64,000 bases of DNA, taken from Pegea sp. RAD2-039 (taxonomy: Eukaryota > Chordata > Thaliacea > Salpida > Salpidae). Positions 20,508 to 33,512 of the stretch are shown in pieces. The stretch is taken from contig JAQGEQ010000255.1 in the NCBI GenBank assembly GCA_034620365.1, positions 868,001 to 932,000 of the forward strand, written 5' to 3'. Each line of letters opens with the position of its first letter. Positions within the stretch are counted from its first letter, which is position 1. The notes beneath the pieces are model-generated. The model worked only from the letters and a program-made list of their open reading frames with translations. It made no database searches and had not been told where the DNA came from. Both the position numbers and the translations under genes were made by a program.

Positions 20508-23440
20508 TCGTAATACAAACTGTTACTACAGTGTCTATATCATTCTTTCTAAAGGTTAAATTGCAATAAAGATACAAATCGTAAAAAATTAAATCACAAA
20601 CTTATTTACATACTAATTAATTTGAATTATTTTGTTTCAACTTTGTGTAAATGCTGTGGATAAAATTAGACTTTCTAGAAATTTGTTTTAATTGCAACAG
20701 AATACCGCTGCAATTGGTATATAAGATGACTCATCAAATACACACAATACAGTATAGAACTGAACAATTTTAAACAATTGTGTGTATAGAGCTGAATTTG
20801 GTATATTAATGAAGCTAATAGAAATATTAGTTGTTATATTACATCAAAATTAAAATAAAGCAACACATAGCCAAAAACGAAGAAATACAAGAAGTACTAT
20901 CTACTATACTAAGTTAAACATGATAACATACTTTTCTGCCGAAGTTTATGACTTACCACTTAAAGATTAAGTTGTTGGTTATCGCACAGAGCAATAGTAT
21001 TTCTTTTTTACCTTATTCGAACTGCTCTTTCAATAAAACTCATTTTTAGCAATAAAATCAGTTGTAGATATAAAATTGTCATGTTATATTGGTATTACCA
21101 TTGTTTTAATATATGTAAAAAGAAAGCTATTATAAGTATTTAAATTATTACACTTAGTTCATGTGCTTTGCACTAGGTAGACCAAAACAAGTTTGTGTAT
21201 TAATAATTCTAAATACCAAATCCAAACTTTTTTCGAGAACTCGTTGGTATGCTAATTAATTAAGAGCACTAATTTGATAATGCTTCTTACTCGATAAAAG
21301 ACAAGAGAAAAGGCATCAAAAACATTGCTTTGTATACTTTGTTTACTATTCATTAAACAGAACGTTAAAAAAATAAATATATGTCGAATTGAAAAAAGTA
21401 TTAAACCTTTTAAAATTTGCTTTTGAATTTTTTTACTAATGATGATGTTGTAGAGATGTAGCAAATTTTAAATCTTTCTGTACTAATCAAAAAAAAATTA
21501 CTAAATTGATTTTTTCAGTTTGTAGATTTGGACAAAAAATAATATTTTATCAATTGCAGCACAAATCACAAATCACAAAAAAAATCATGAAACCAAATAC
21601 TACAATGTCATAAAATTTTAATTAAATATTTCAAAAGAACAAGGTAAAAGCTGAGATAATATTAAGTTAAAAAGTTAGTTTTGACATTTACTGTTTAACT
21701 AATAGTTTATTAATTTTTAACTGTTCGTTTAATATAAACTCAAAATGTACTATTATACTACTATTATAGTAATACTACACTTTATAGAGATTTACTTCAG
21801 ATAAATAAAAAAACCGCAGTATTTTATAATCCAAATGAGTCACTAAATGCTAATAATCAAATAATTTGGATGAATTAAAGAAGTAAGTGAAAAGGTCATT
21901 AAATACAAATGAAATCAAATCTTAACAAGCTAACTGTAGTAAGTTATAAATGAAAATCTTATCGTGACGCTGCAGGATATGACATCATAGACTCTTCTGG
22001 TTGACTTTTAGTACTGATGACTTGATGATTCAGTTTTATTAATTAAACAATATAATGAAGGATAGATTATCATTTTTAAGAATAAAAGGATGTTTAGCTA
22101 TTAATAAACTTATTAGTTTGACAAGGTTGAAATTAAGTCATAAACCGCTTTTTTGGTGTACTGTTAACGCTGATAATTTAACGATTCACTTTTCATCTTA
22201 AAGATGATGGTGAAGAACATATTTCCCATTTCATACATCAAATGAAACCTGAATTATGGATAAAATAAATAGCTGATAAATTTTCTTAAAGTTTTTGAAA
22301 CTTAAATTTAAAAAAATATTTAAAAAAATAACTTTCCATACTTGGGTTATAAATTACAATTACTACAATAGATATGAAGAAATACTTTAGATAAGAACAA
22401 CAACTCGAGTTAAAAGAAGTAAAATCGTTTGTAAGAATCTTACTTTAACAGATAAGTAATGTCAGTTTAAAGAAAATAGAATTTGATCTACAATTATTAT
22501 TAGGAAATTCATGATTTTTTTCAAAAGAACCTAATACTAATCAATTTGCCTTTTTTAAAATAACTTTTCAGAAACCTCCTAAGTAGTTAAAATCTCAAAC
22601 TCTGTTTAAATATCTGCCGATATTGATTAAAATAATTTTTTAATAATTCCTTTTGTCTTTTGAAAAGTTTAACATCATCTTAAAACAACTTTTAAAATAC
22701 TTTTAAGTTTTTAATAAAGCAAAAATACCATTTTCATTGCAATTTATATAAAGGCTTGTAACAAATTGTTGTTAAATTACTTAATATTTTTAGGCCACTA
22801 AAAATAAAAGTGCTAATAGTTTATTTTACTACTGTAGTACGTCATTTTTATTTTTCCCTATGTACTTAGTATTTGTTTTCATGCAATTTCCATAATGATT
22901 TGTAATCTATTAAAATATTGTTTATAATTTTGCTAAAACTTAAAATTTACTATTAGAAGATTATTTTAGATTTAAATAATTGAGAAATCAGGTAATTTTT
23001 GAAGTATTATTATTTATTTAATCTTATAAGTATTTATTTAAATATAAATCATTAGTTTTGAGAGTTAATATTTTGTCCTTTTAATTTAAAAAATGTTTTT
23101 TTTCTTATGGATTTTTTACTATATTGTTCTCTTTATGAATTTTTCTACTTAAATAAAAAGTATTTATGTTTTTTAAGCTAGAAATTGAAATATATTTTAA
23201 TTTATTTTAGTCCATACTCTATTTTTTAGATTTCTATTTTTTAATCATAAAGCAAGTTTTGTATCACACTTTTATAAAGTTATAAATTATTTCAAAAGTA
23301 TTCTTAAAGATTTATGAATTTTAACTAAATCTTTAAATAGTATAATTAATAATAATAAACTTACTTTTACATTTAGAAAGGATAATTATATTTAAATTTT
23401 TTGTTTTTTCAGGTTTTACTATTTAGTAATTATCTAATGG

Positions 23441-23626
23441 ATGAATATTATGGTAATGGTTGATATATTAAATGAAATCTTTGTATTATTAAAAAAGGAA
23501 TACTTTAAACAGAAGTTTGATGGATTTGGTTTGTATGCAAATTTTGATTTAATAAGTTTGATAACTTCTGAATTTAAGAGTTTGTTTATATTTATTTCAA
23601 TCTCTATTTTTCATTTAGATTTATAA
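23441..23626 (+). CDS. MNIMVMVDILNEIF ORF, L2-2
   Basis: 61 codons; VLLKKEY instead of VLIKKEY. Confidence 0.25.
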   Translation: MNIMVMVDILNEIFVLLKKEYFKQKFDGFGLYANFDLISLITSEFKSLFIFISISIFHLDL

Positions 23627-24437
23627 ATTAAAAAGTTCAAAATGTATGTGAATGCGTTTAGTGTCTTGAGTTCATGTATTATTTATATCATAAAGACTCA
23701 TTGTCCTTTATATTGATTAATTAACAACCTATTGTTGATTCAATGTTACCTTTTGTTGCAAGTTTAATTATGAACAAATAAGTATCAAGCTTGATAATAG
23801 CTGATAGTATTTCATTTTCAACTTCTTTGTTTTATGTGGTTTATATCATTTTTTATTTAACGATGTTCATTTTAAACTTGATTCACTGATACCTGTTTGT
23901 TCATAAACTTTACTCAAAGATTTAAAATTAATTTTGAATTTGACACAATGTCCTAAAAACAGATTATAGAATATTATCTTTATACTATTTATGAAACATT
24001 GCTTAATTAAAAGTTTTGATATTCTTTTACCTTTTTCTTGAAAATAACCTTTGGATGATTGTTGTGAAGTTAGTTTTTTTCAACCTATGAGTTAGATTTG
24101 CTGTAATCTCTTTTTTACAATTTAATTGAAATATTTTTCTTTCTAAAATAGTTGTTAGTAAGACAACAATGAAGTTTTTGGATTTTTAATTGACTTTTAT
24201 AGATGAAGACAGATTCATCAATATTTTATAAGTTTGTTGAATGTTAGTTGAAATGTATTCTTCTAACTGCTTATGAACTTTTGTTTAATGTTACTTTTTA
24301 TTGATCTTTAGATTTATAAAATTTATAACACATCTTATATTTGTCAAACAACCATCAGCTATGTAAAAGATCTAATCAAGATTATAAATGAAACATCAGA
24401 AGAAGACTTATAACTTTTTCTTTCAAATGTTTTTTAG

Positions 24438-24559
24438 TAATACCAGCTTACACAACACATGGCTGATGGTGAACAATTGTATGAGAGTAAAAAGCGAATA
24501 CAGAAGAATAAGATCTCAGAAAATAGGAATTTCTTCAGTATGATCAAGTGGTTAATATT
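24438..24559 (+). CDS. MADGEQLY exon, L2-2
   Basis: ATG at 24459; one base shorter than L2-1, so the end switches to FFSMIKWLI and phase 2, which no longer joins the phase-0 exon at 25244. Confidence 0.4.
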
Positions 24560-24867
24560 GTGAGTTAAACTCTTTTCTTGTTGTATTCATTAATAATAAG
24601 TTGAATTAGTTTTAATGTTATTTTATGTATGGATTTATAACTCTTCAAAGTTGATTTATGCTATTCATTTGATTTAATTATAAATCTGCTGATAAAAATT
24701 TTTTTAAGATTATTCGCTGTTTATCATAAGATTTAATAAATTCATAACACACTTAGCAGTTTTCAAACAAGCATCAACTAAAAAAAAACCTAATCAAGAT
24801 TTTGAATGAAATATCAGAAGAAGAAAAACTTTTTCTAGTTTTGTTAAGTCACAATTACTTATAATGA

Positions 24868-24963
24868 ATGGTTACAAATAATTATCTTTACAGCTCTAAA
24901 AGGCAAATGCAGAACAATATGACACCCTTAAATAATAAAAACGTCCTTAGTATCAGTAAATAA
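24868..24963 (+). CDS. MATNNYLY exon, L2-2
   Basis: Same as the L2-1 copy with V for A at position 2; the ATCA|GTAAAT end supports the same donor position. Confidence 0.4.
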   Translation: MVTNNYLYSSKRQMQNNMTPLNNKNVLSISK

Positions 24964-25243
24964 TGACTAGTTTCCATGAATACTTTTTGCTTGTTTTATC
25001 CATTAATATTAAAATTCATTGAACTTCAAGTAAATATAAAGAATATTATGTGTAGCATAAATTTTTTCTATTGTTGCCTCTTCATTTTTTTCATCAAATC
25101 TAATGATATGTCATTTCATATTTAGATATAAGATACTTTAGTTTAGCTGATAGATAAAATTGAATTTTCAAACTCTTCAAAATTAGTTTGTCTTAAAATT
25201 TTGTTTTAATTATATCGTTTATCTTAACTGATTTAGTTTGCAG

Positions 25244-25282
25244 ATCAAATGGATCAAATCGAATCTTCAAGAGGTTTTATTA
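25244..25282 (+). CDS. 39-nt micro-exon, L2-2
   Basis: Same splice sites; one silent AAG/AAA change and one K-to-N change. Confidence 0.4.
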
Positions 25283-25342
25283 GTAAGTTAAAACAGCATT
25301 AAAAGTAAAATATAAAAATATCAATTTATAAAACTCTTTCAG

Positions 25343-25408
25343 AAACCACTTTCTAGAAGTAAATTGAAGGACAAAAACTATTCCTTTTATAAGATATACT
25401 ATAAACAG
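25343..25408 (+). CDS. 66-nt micro-exon, L2-2
   Basis: A silent TTA/TTG change and I to K near the end; splice sites kept. Confidence 0.4.
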
Positions 25409-25457
25409 GTAATTTATTATCCAAAATCTAACTATAATGCATATAACTATAACGCAG

Positions 25458-25614
25458 AGAATCTTTAAGAAGACCAACTTTATCCAAATACTACAAATTA
25501 AACCAGTTGGAAAATAGAAAAGGAGAAAGTAAAGGAAAACAACAAAATGGAGTTGCAAATGAAACTCTAAATATAAAGAAATATTTTATATTTTTGTTCA
25601 CTTTGGTTGTTTGG
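25458..25614 (+). CDS. ESLRRPTLS exon, L2-2
   Basis: Same frame and GTAAGC donor as L2-1. The two long minus-strand ORFs over 25280-25679 are its antisense shadow. Confidence 0.35.
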
Positions 25615-25803
25615 GTAAGCTTTTTAATATCTTCAAATTTTATTTGTTTTTTTTTCTGACTCCATTCAAAGATTTTCACTTTTTATAATTATAATTGAAG
25701 TCAGATTATTATTTATATAAGTAACAACTTCACTTAAATTTATTCAGATATTTGTCAGATTTAGTTTAAATAAAATTCCATTTAAATCACTTATACTTTG
25801 TAG

Positions 25804-25906
25804 AATAATCAAATTGAAACAAAAACTTCAAAGAAATTGTACAGAAAAGAGATGTAGCTGTCAACTCAGTTGTATCTTTGAAAGAAAATGTTAAATACTA
25901 CCAACA
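25804..25906 (+). CDS. Cys-containing exon, L2-2
   Basis: As in L2-1, with TAT changed to TAA after FERKC; GTAAGT donor kept. Confidence 0.3.
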
Positions 25907-25975
25907 GTAAGTAAAATATGAATAAAGAACTTCTTCTACTTACAAATCATTATTTTACTACAAACTTTCATACAG

Positions 25976-26077
25976 CAGAAGGACGTCAGTAAAGATCTAC
26001 AGACACAAGTGATGCCAAATACAGAGTATCTTACAAATCATCCCGAGCTAAAACTCCAATTCAAATCTAAAGTGTGA
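25976..26077 (+). CDS. D-QTQVM exon, first L2 version, L2-2
   Basis: Same length; A to T, EH to EY and one silent AAG/AAA change. Confidence 0.45.
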   Translation, partial: QKDVSKDLQTQVMPNTEYLTNHPELKLQFKSKV

Positions 26078-26515
26078 AGAAAATGGTTGACTTCTTGTAA
26101 TTTGACAATGTCAGAGACAAGTATCAATCAAATGTTCAAGCAAAGCAGAGATGATATTATCAATCCTCTAAAAGTCATCTTTTAAAAAATATTTAAAGTT
26201 CTAGTCCTGAGATCGTTGACCATGTGGGTTCCAAATTTGCTAATCTAAGCACTATTCATAACAAATACGTTTTGTCAATTAATACAAATAATTTAAACAA
26301 TTATTAAGATCTGATATTCATAGATTAAGGTTTTATACATATCACTAATTATTCATAATTTCCGTAGAATCAGAAAAAATTTTAAATGTCTGAAGTGATC
26401 GATTTATTTAGTAATTTTATTATAAACTTGCTAAATGATTTATAACAATCATAATGCAAACTATTACTATAGCGACTAAAAAATCATCTTTTAGCTCACT
26501 TTTCTATCCTCACAG

Positions 26516-26612
26516 TGACGTCAATAATGATGTGCAGACACAAGTGATGGTATCTGCAGAGTGTCTTGCTGATCATTTCAATCCAAAACTCTGGTTTAAA
26601 CCTAAAATTTAA
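26516..26612 (+). CDS. D-QTQVM exon, second L2 version with extended end, L2-2
   Basis: Two bases shorter at its start than L2-1, so the entry phase differs. TGA of KL-stop is TGG, and the frame continues FKPKI to TAA at 26610. FKPKI is also what follows the stop in L1, so the longer end may be ancestral. Confidence 0.4.
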
Positions 26613-26716
26613 AGAAAGATTATAGAAAAATGTTTCAAGTTGACTTCTTGCAAACTGATTCAAGTATCAATAAATTCCTTAAGCTAAAATTGCAGATGGA
26701 GATACTGATGTCATAA

Positions 26717-26887
26717 ACTTCTAACAAAAAAAAGTTGTTATTATCTAGTAGTCGACCTTACATTTTAAGGGTTTCACAATCACCAAATAATCCCATTTAT
26801 TATATAGATGAAAAATATGCTGCTCTGTTTCTCGTTTACATCTTTAGATTTGATCTTTTAACTTTTTATCAAGCTCTTTTGGTGTAA
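26717..26887 (+). CDS. SSSRPYI exon, L2-2 version
   Basis: Same 57-codon frame as L2-1. In L2-3 the same region (about 44067-44240) has one extra base near 44135 and is broken. Confidence 0.4.
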   Translation, partial: TSNKKKLLLSSSRPYILRVSQSPNNPIYYIDEKYAALFLVYIFRFDLLTFYQALLV

Positions 26888-27156
26888 CAGTTTCTTTCTT
26901 TGAAATTAAAGCTTGTTTGATTTTCTGTTCTTTAAAAAATGATTTAAAAGATTATTTCATATAAATTAGTTTGATTCAGTATCATTTCATCTTATCAAAG
27001 CTTCATTTTAACAATAAACTGCTTAAAATATGGTTTTGATGCCTTAATTTATATACATTGCAGCAATTAATAATTTTTTTTGTATAAAATCAAACATACA
27101 AGCACAATTCATCAAAATTGGTTATTTAAATCTGTGATTTTGTTATAAATATTAAG

Positions 27157-27264
27157 ATTTACGACAGTTTGAAAACAAATTCAAAACACAGCGTCTTATC
27201 GAATCCCTTAAAAGATCTTAATGAGTATTGAAATGAATCACTTAACTCGGCAGATTTGTACTAA
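27157..27264 (+). pseudogene. Terminal exon YDNF copy with nonsense codon, L2-2
   Basis: DNF is changed to DSL, and the conserved TGG of EYWNE is TGA at 27229-27231, which would remove the last 11 residues. Confidence 0.5.
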
Positions 27265-30193
27265 TCGTAATACAAACTGTTACTACAGTGTCTAGATCAT
27301 TCTTTCTAAAGATTAAATTGCAATAAAGATACAAATCGTAAAAAATTAAATCACAAACTTATTTACATACTATTTAATTTGAAATATTTTGTTTCAACTT
27401 TGTGTAAATGCTGTGGATAAAATTAGACTTTCTAGAAATTTGTTTTAATTGCAACAGAATACTGCTGCAATTGGTATATCAGATGACTCATCAAATACAC
27501 ACAATTCAGCATAGAGCTGAACAATTTTAAACAATTGTGTGTATAGAGCTGAATTTGTTATATTAATGAAGCTAATAGAAATATTAGTTGTTATTTTACA
27601 TCAAAATTAAAATAAAGCAACACATAGCCAAAAACGAAGAAATACAAGAAGTACTATCTACTATACTAAGTTAAACATGATAACATACTTTTCTGCCGAA
27701 GTTTATGACTTACCACTTAAAGATTAAGTTGATGGTTCTCGCACAGAGCAATAGTATTTCTTTTTTACCTTATTCGAACTGCTCTTTCAATAAAACTCAT
27801 TTTTAGCAATAAAATCAGTTGTAGATATAAAATTTAATTGCCATGTTATATTGGTATTACCATTGTTTTAATATATGTAAAAAGAAAGCTAATATAAGTA
27901 TTTAAATTATTACACTTAGTTCATGTGCTTTGCACTAGGTAGACCAAAACAAGTTTGTGTATTAATAATTCTAAATACCAAATCCAAACTTTTTTCGAGA
28001 ACTCGTTGGTATGCTAATTAATTAAGAGCACTAACTTGATAATGCTTCTTACTCGATCAAAGACAAGAGAAAAGGCATCAAAAACATTGTTTTGTATACT
28101 ATGTTTACTATTCATTAAACAGAACGTTAAAAAATAAATATATGTCGAATTGAAAAAAGTATTAAACCTTTTAAAATTTGCTTTTGAATTCTTTTACTAA
28201 TGATGTTGTAGAGATGTAGCACATTTTAAATCTTTCTGTACTAATCAAAAAAAATTCCTAAATTGATTGTTTCAGTTTGTAGATTTGTACAAAAAATAAT
28301 ATTTTATCAATTGCAGCACAAATCACAAATCACAAAAAAAAATCATGAAACCAAATACTACAATGTCATAAAATGTTAATTAAATATTTCAAAAGAACAA
28401 GGTAAAAGCTGAGATAATGTTAAGTTAGAAAGTTAGTTTTGACATTAACTGTTTAACTAATAATTTATTAATTTTTAACTGTTCGTTTAATAGAAATTTA
28501 AACTGTAGTAATAAACTACTATTATGGTAATACTACACTTTATAGAGATTTACTTCAGATAAATAAAAAACTGCTGTATTTTATAATCCAAATGAGTCAC
28601 TAAATGCTAATAATCAAATAATTTAGATGAATTAAAGAAGTAAGTGAAAAGGTCATAAAATACAAATGAAATCAAATCTAAACAAGCTAACTGTAGTAAG
28701 TTATAAATGAAAATCTTATCGTGACGCTGCTGGATATGACGTCATAGACTCTTCTTCTGGTTGACTTTTAGTGCTGATGACTTGATGATTCAGTTTTATT
28801 AATTAAACAACATAATGAAGGATAGATTATCATTTTTAAGAATAAAAGGATGTTTAGCTATTAATAAACATATTAGTTTGACAAGGTTGAAATTAAGTCA
28901 TAAACCGCTTTTTTGGTGTGCTGTTAACGCTGATAATTTAACAATTCATTTTTCATCTTAAAGATGATGGTGAAGAATATATTTTCAATTTTATACATCA
29001 AATGAAAACTGAATTATAGATAACTTAAATAGCACATAAATGTTCTTAAAGTTTTTGGTACTTTAAAAAAAATTTAAAAAATACGTTTCATTACTTTTGT
29101 TAGAGATTACAATTACTACAATAAATATGAAAAAATGCTTTATATAAGAACAACAAATTAAGTTAAACATAGTATAATCATAAAGAACAATCCTACTCTG
29201 AAAGATAAGTAATATTAATTTATAGAAAATAAAATTGATCTATACTTATTAGTAGGAAATTATTGATTTATTTCAGAAGCACTTAATACTAATATCTTTG
29301 CATCTTTTAAAATTATGTTTCAGAAACCTCCTAAGTAGGTAAGATCTCAAATTCAGTTTAAATTTCTGCCGATAATGGTTAAACGATATTTTAATAACTG
29401 CTTTTGTCTTTTGAAAAGTTTATTATCACCATAAAACAACTTTTAAAATACTTAATAGTAGCTATTAAGACATCTATATCAATTATATTGCAATTTATTG
29501 CAATGCTTGTAAAAAAATTGTTGTTAAGTTAAATAATATTTCTAGGCCACTAAAAATAAAAGTACTAATAGTTTATTTTACTACTATAGTATGTCATTTT
29601 CCCTATCAACTAAGTATTTGTTTTCATACAATTTTTTATAATGGTTTGTAATCTGGTAATATATTCTTTATGATTTTGCTAAGACTAAAAATTGAATATT
29701 AGAACTCTATTTTAAAGTTAAATAATTGAGAAATCAGGTAATTATTGAATTATCATTAGTTATTTAATGATATAAGTATTTATTTAAATATAAGTCAATA
29801 GCTGTGAGAGTTAATATTTTGTCCTTTTAACTTAAAAAATGTTTTTTAACTTTTCTTATGAATTTTTTCTATAGAGTTCTCTTTAAGAATTATTCTACTT
29901 AAATAAAAAGTAGTTATGTTTTTTAATATTGAAATTTGAGATATATTTTAATTTATTTTACTTCATTCTTAGTTATTTCATATTCCTAAATTTATAATAA
30001 TAAAGCAAATTTTGTATCACACTTTTATATAGTTATAAATTATTTCAAAAGTATACTTAAAGATTTATGAATTTTAACTAAATCTTTAAATAGTATAATT
30101 AATAATAATAAATTTATCTTTACATTTAGAAAGGATAATTATATTTAAATTTTTTGTTTGTTTAGCTTTTACTATTTAGTATTTATCTAATGA

Positions 30194-30463
30194 ATGAATA
30201 TTATGGTAATGGTTGATATATTAAATGAAATCTTTGTTTTAATCAAAAAGGAATACTTTAAACAGAAGTTTGATGGATTTGGTTTGTATGCAAATTTTGA
30301 TTTAATTAGTTTGATAACTTCTGAACTTAAGAGTTTGTTTATATTTATTTCAATTTCTATTTTTCATTTAGATATAAAATTTAACAACTTTAAAATTATT
30401 GTGAATGGGTTTAGTGTCTTGAGTTCATCTATTATTTATATCATATTGACTCAGTATCCTTAA
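30194..30463 (+). CDS. MNIMVMVDILNEIF ORF, L1-3
   Basis: 89 codons; shares the longer C-terminal part with the L1-1 copy. Confidence 0.25.
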   Translation: MNIMVMVDILNEIFVLIKKEYFKQKFDGFGLYANFDLISLITSELKSLFIFISISIFHLDIKFNNFKIIVNGFSVLSSSIIYIILTQYP

Positions 30464-31195
30464 TTGTGATTAATTAACAACCTATTGTTGATTCAATGTT
30501 AGCTTTTGTTGCAATTTCAATTATGAAAAAATAAGTATCAAGCTTGATAATAGCTGATAGTATTTAATTTTCAACTTCTTTGTTTTATGTGGTTTATATC
30601 ATTTTTCATTAAAGGATGTTTGTTTTAAAGTTGCTTCACTGAAACCTGTTTGTTCATGATCTTTAATAAAAGATTTCAAATTAATTTCAAATTTGACACA
30701 ATGTCCTATAAACAGATTATAGAATATCATATTTATCTTTATACTATTTATGGAACATTGCTTAATAAATAGTTTTGATATTCTTTTACCTTTTTCTTAA
30801 AAATAACCTTTGGATGATTGTTGTGAAGTTAGTTTTTTTTAACCTATAAGTTAGATTTCTTTAATCTCTTTTTTACAATTAAATTGAAATATTTTTCTTT
30901 CTAAAATTGTTGCTAGTAAGACAACAATGAAGTTTTTGGATTTCTAATTGACTTTTATAGCTGAAGACAAATTCATAAATGTTTAATAAGTTTGTTAAAT
31001 GTTAGTTAAAATGTATTCTGCTAACTCCTGATAAACTTATGTTTAATGCTACTTCATATTGATCATAAGATTTAACAAGATTATAACACACCTTACATTT
31101 GTCAAACAACCATCAGCTAAGTAAATATCTAATGAAGATGTTAAATGAAACATCAGAAGAAGACTTATAACTTGTTCTTTCAAATGTTTTTTTAG

Positions 31196-31320
31196 TCATA
31201 CAAGCTAATAGAACACATGGCTGATGGTGAACAATTGTATAATAGTAAAAAGCGAATACCTAAGAATAAGATCTCAGAAAATGGTGGAAAATTCTTCAGT
31301 ATGATCAAGTGGTTAATATT
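31196..31320 (+). CDS. MADGEQLY exon, L1-3
   Basis: ATG at 31217; MADGEQLYNSKKRIPKNK, ISENGGKFFSMIKWLI, then GTGAGTT. Phase 2. Confidence 0.4.
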
Positions 31321-31799
31321 GTGAGTTAAACTCTTAATTGTTGTATTCATTAATAATAAGTTGAAGTAGTTTTAATGTGATTTTATATATATGGTTAAAT
31401 TTCCTTTATTATTTTTTTTCAATTGCATCTTTACCACATACACTAATATATCATTTTGATATACTTATGAAAGGATTAAGTTTAGCTGATCAAATTTATT
31501 GTTTAAATCACCATTTTTAATAACCTTTTCTTAGATCTATACCAAATAAACTAATATATCATATTGACATGCCTATGAAAAGATTAAGTTTAGCCAATTA
31601 TTTTATAATTTAAATTACCATTTTTAATAACTTTCTGTTAGATCTATACCAAATAAACTAATATATCCTTTTTATTAAGTTATGAAGATATTTTCTTTAG
31701 TTGATTGATAATATTGGTTTTTCAAAACTCTTCAAAATTGTTTTATCCTAATCATTTGGTTTAATTAGTATACTTTATCTAAATTGAATTAGTTTGCAG

Positions 31800-31941
31800 A
31801 TTGAATGAAAAAAAACATCAAAAGGTTGTATTGATTACAACATTCAAACTAAAGTGGAAACAAATTATGATTCTTTCAGGAAACAACTTTCTTATAAAAT
31901 CAGAATGAACACAAGAAGCAATAGAACAACTCTGTTTCCAG
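31800..31941 (+). pseudogene. Fused L1 counterpart of the two micro-exons, L1-3 (reference)
   Basis: After TTTGCAG the frame matching L2 opens with I E then TGA, where L2 has TGG. Beyond that stop it is open to CCAG|GTAACT, with segments TKVETNYDSFRKQLSYK and RTTLFP. The L2 intron between the 39- and 66-nt exons has no donor here, so L1 carries one longer exon. The TGA is shared by all L1 and L1b copies: 3980 onward, 17852-17996, 35799-35942, 49042-49183, 53833-53975 and 60811-60954. It is therefore an old lesion, or the exon is entered in another frame, which in this copy is open for about 36 codons. Confidence 0.35.
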
Positions 31942-32001
31942 GTAACTATTTACAATTAATAGTCAAATCAAAATATAATGGTTAAGCAACAGGTCTGGCA
32001 G

Positions 32002-32115
32002 AATACCAACTTAGCTGGATTTTTCTTTCCTCAGCGTGACTTCAGTAAAGATTTACAAACACAAGTGATGCCATCTGCAAACTGTCTTGCTGATCAGTGC
32101 AAGCTGAAACTCTGA
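32002..32115 (+). CDS. D-QTQVM exon, L1 version, L1-3 (reference)
   Basis: Two acceptors in the same frame are possible: GGCAG before 32002 (adds NTNLAGFFFPQ) and CCTCAG before 32035. Then RDFSKDLQTQVMPSANC and LADQCKLKL-stop. Both starts are phase 0. The CAG/CAA difference from other L1 copies is silent. Function unknown. Confidence 0.45.
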   Translation, partial: NTNLAGFFFPQRDFSKDLQTQVMPSANCLADQCKLKL

Positions 32116-32214
32116 TTCAAACCTAAAATTTGTGGAAAGATTTGGAGAAAAAACATTCAAGTTAACATCTTTTAATTTAAAAATGTCAGGGTCAAGTATC
32201 AATCAAATCTTCAG

Positions 32215-32376
32215 GAAAATACTGAAGACCGTGACGATATTACTGATATTTTAAACAAAGATGAAAAATGTTTTATATATAGTAGTCAACCTTACATTAG
32301 AAGGGTTTCACAATCACTAAATGATCTCATTTATCAAACAGATGTAATAAATGGTTCTGCGTCTTTTTTTTACCTC
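32215..32376 (+). pseudogene. SSSRPYI exon, donor lost, L1-3
   Basis: Frame open, but the end reads CTCTTTTATG instead of CTG|GTGAGG; the frame runs on to a TGA after a few codons. Confidence 0.45.
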
Positions 32377-33512
32377 TTTTATGTTTGATCTTTTGATTTT
32401 TTGTCGAGATCTTTTGTTGATGGTCTATTTTCTTTGAAATTAAAGCTTATTTGATTTTATGTTCAATAAAAAATGATTAAGATGATTATTTCACATCAAT
32501 TAGATGACTATTTTAAATGATTTTAGTATACCGTCTAGATAATTTCATTTACAGATTAATAAGAAATTGAGATGTAGAAAGTAATAATTGAACCACAAAG
32601 TTTTCTATGAGTTTTATCAATTAACTATTTGTTAATTTTAAACAGTTTCTTCAAACTTTGTGAAAATACTCTACTTTAATTTAAACTTTCTAGAACTTTT
32701 TTAATTGCAACAGAATACCGCTGCATTTGATATCTAAGATAACTCATCAAATGCAAACAGCTTAGTAAATAGCTGAATTTGTTAAATTAAAGAAAATATT
32801 AGAAATATTAGTTATAATTTTAAATCAAAATTAAAAAAACCACAACAAAACCAAAAATGAAGAATTACCACAAGTAATATCTGTTATGACAAAATTAAAC
32901 ATGATAAGCTACTTTTGAGCATATTTACTCCGACTTAGAAGACCAAAACAAGTTTGTATTTTAATAGTTTCAAATCTAAATTACTTCAAATAACTCGTTT
33001 TTATGCAAAATTATAAGTAGGGCTAACTTGATAATGTTTCATAATTGATAAAAAACAAAAGAAGAAGAATAAAAATTAATAATTTGTGTACTTCGTCGAC
33101 TATGCATTAAATAGAATAATAGTATAGATATCTACATTGAAAAAAAATAAAAGCTTTTGAAGATTTTTTACTGTGAAATTGTTGTGTAATAGATGAAGCA
33201 CTTATTAAAACTTTCTAAACTATTCAGAAGAGAATTCCTAAATTGATTGTCTCAGTTGGTTCATTTATTCAAAAAATGTTAAATATCATTTGCAGCACAA
33301 ACCGAATCAAATCACAAAACAAATCATAAAATTAAATACGACTACGTCGTAAAAATTTAATTGAATATTTCAAACAAATAAGGAAAAAACTAAAACAAAA
33401 GTCAACCTAAAAAGTTAATTTTAACTTGTACTATTTAGCTAATAATTCATATATTTTTAACTTTTGCTTTGATGTATGTTCAAACTGTATACTTAACACT
33501 AAATTATAAAAG

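Larger units (their letters stand above)
18819..20717 (+). repeat. Monomer S2
   Basis: Same structure as S1. Exon-like pieces: 19397-19449, 19608-19691, 19994-20096 and the terminal exon 20400-20507. The stop of the ADN exon (TAG elsewhere) is AAG here, so the frame runs three codons further to 20096. Confidence 0.85.
20718..27474 (+). repeat. Monomer L2-2
   Basis: Second L2 copy, aligning with L2-1 over its whole length. Exons: 24438-24559, 24868-24963, 25244-25282, 25343-25408, 25458-25614, 25804-25906, 25976-26077, 26516-26612, 26717-26887 and 27157-27264. The last carries a TGG-to-TGA nonsense change at 27229. The A head (20827-23400) has no supported intact gene. Confidence 0.85.
27475..32730 (+). 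repeat. Monomer L1-3
   Basis: Its upstream boundary element reads TATATCAG instead of TATATAAG. A head 27585-30100 without a supported gene; MNIMV ORF 30194-30463; exons 31196-31320, 31800-31941, 32002-32115 and 32215-32376. The donor after the last exon is destroyed. Subrepeats lie at about 31424-31700. Confidence 0.85.

Noticed and set aside
25280..25679. Minus-strand hydrophobic ORFs over the L2 exons (also 42633-43032)
   Set aside because: They are antisense to the 66-nt and ESLRRPTLS exons, whose plus-strand frames have splice sites. Poly-pyrimidine antisense of Lys/Asn-rich coding gives hydrophobic ORFs automatically.
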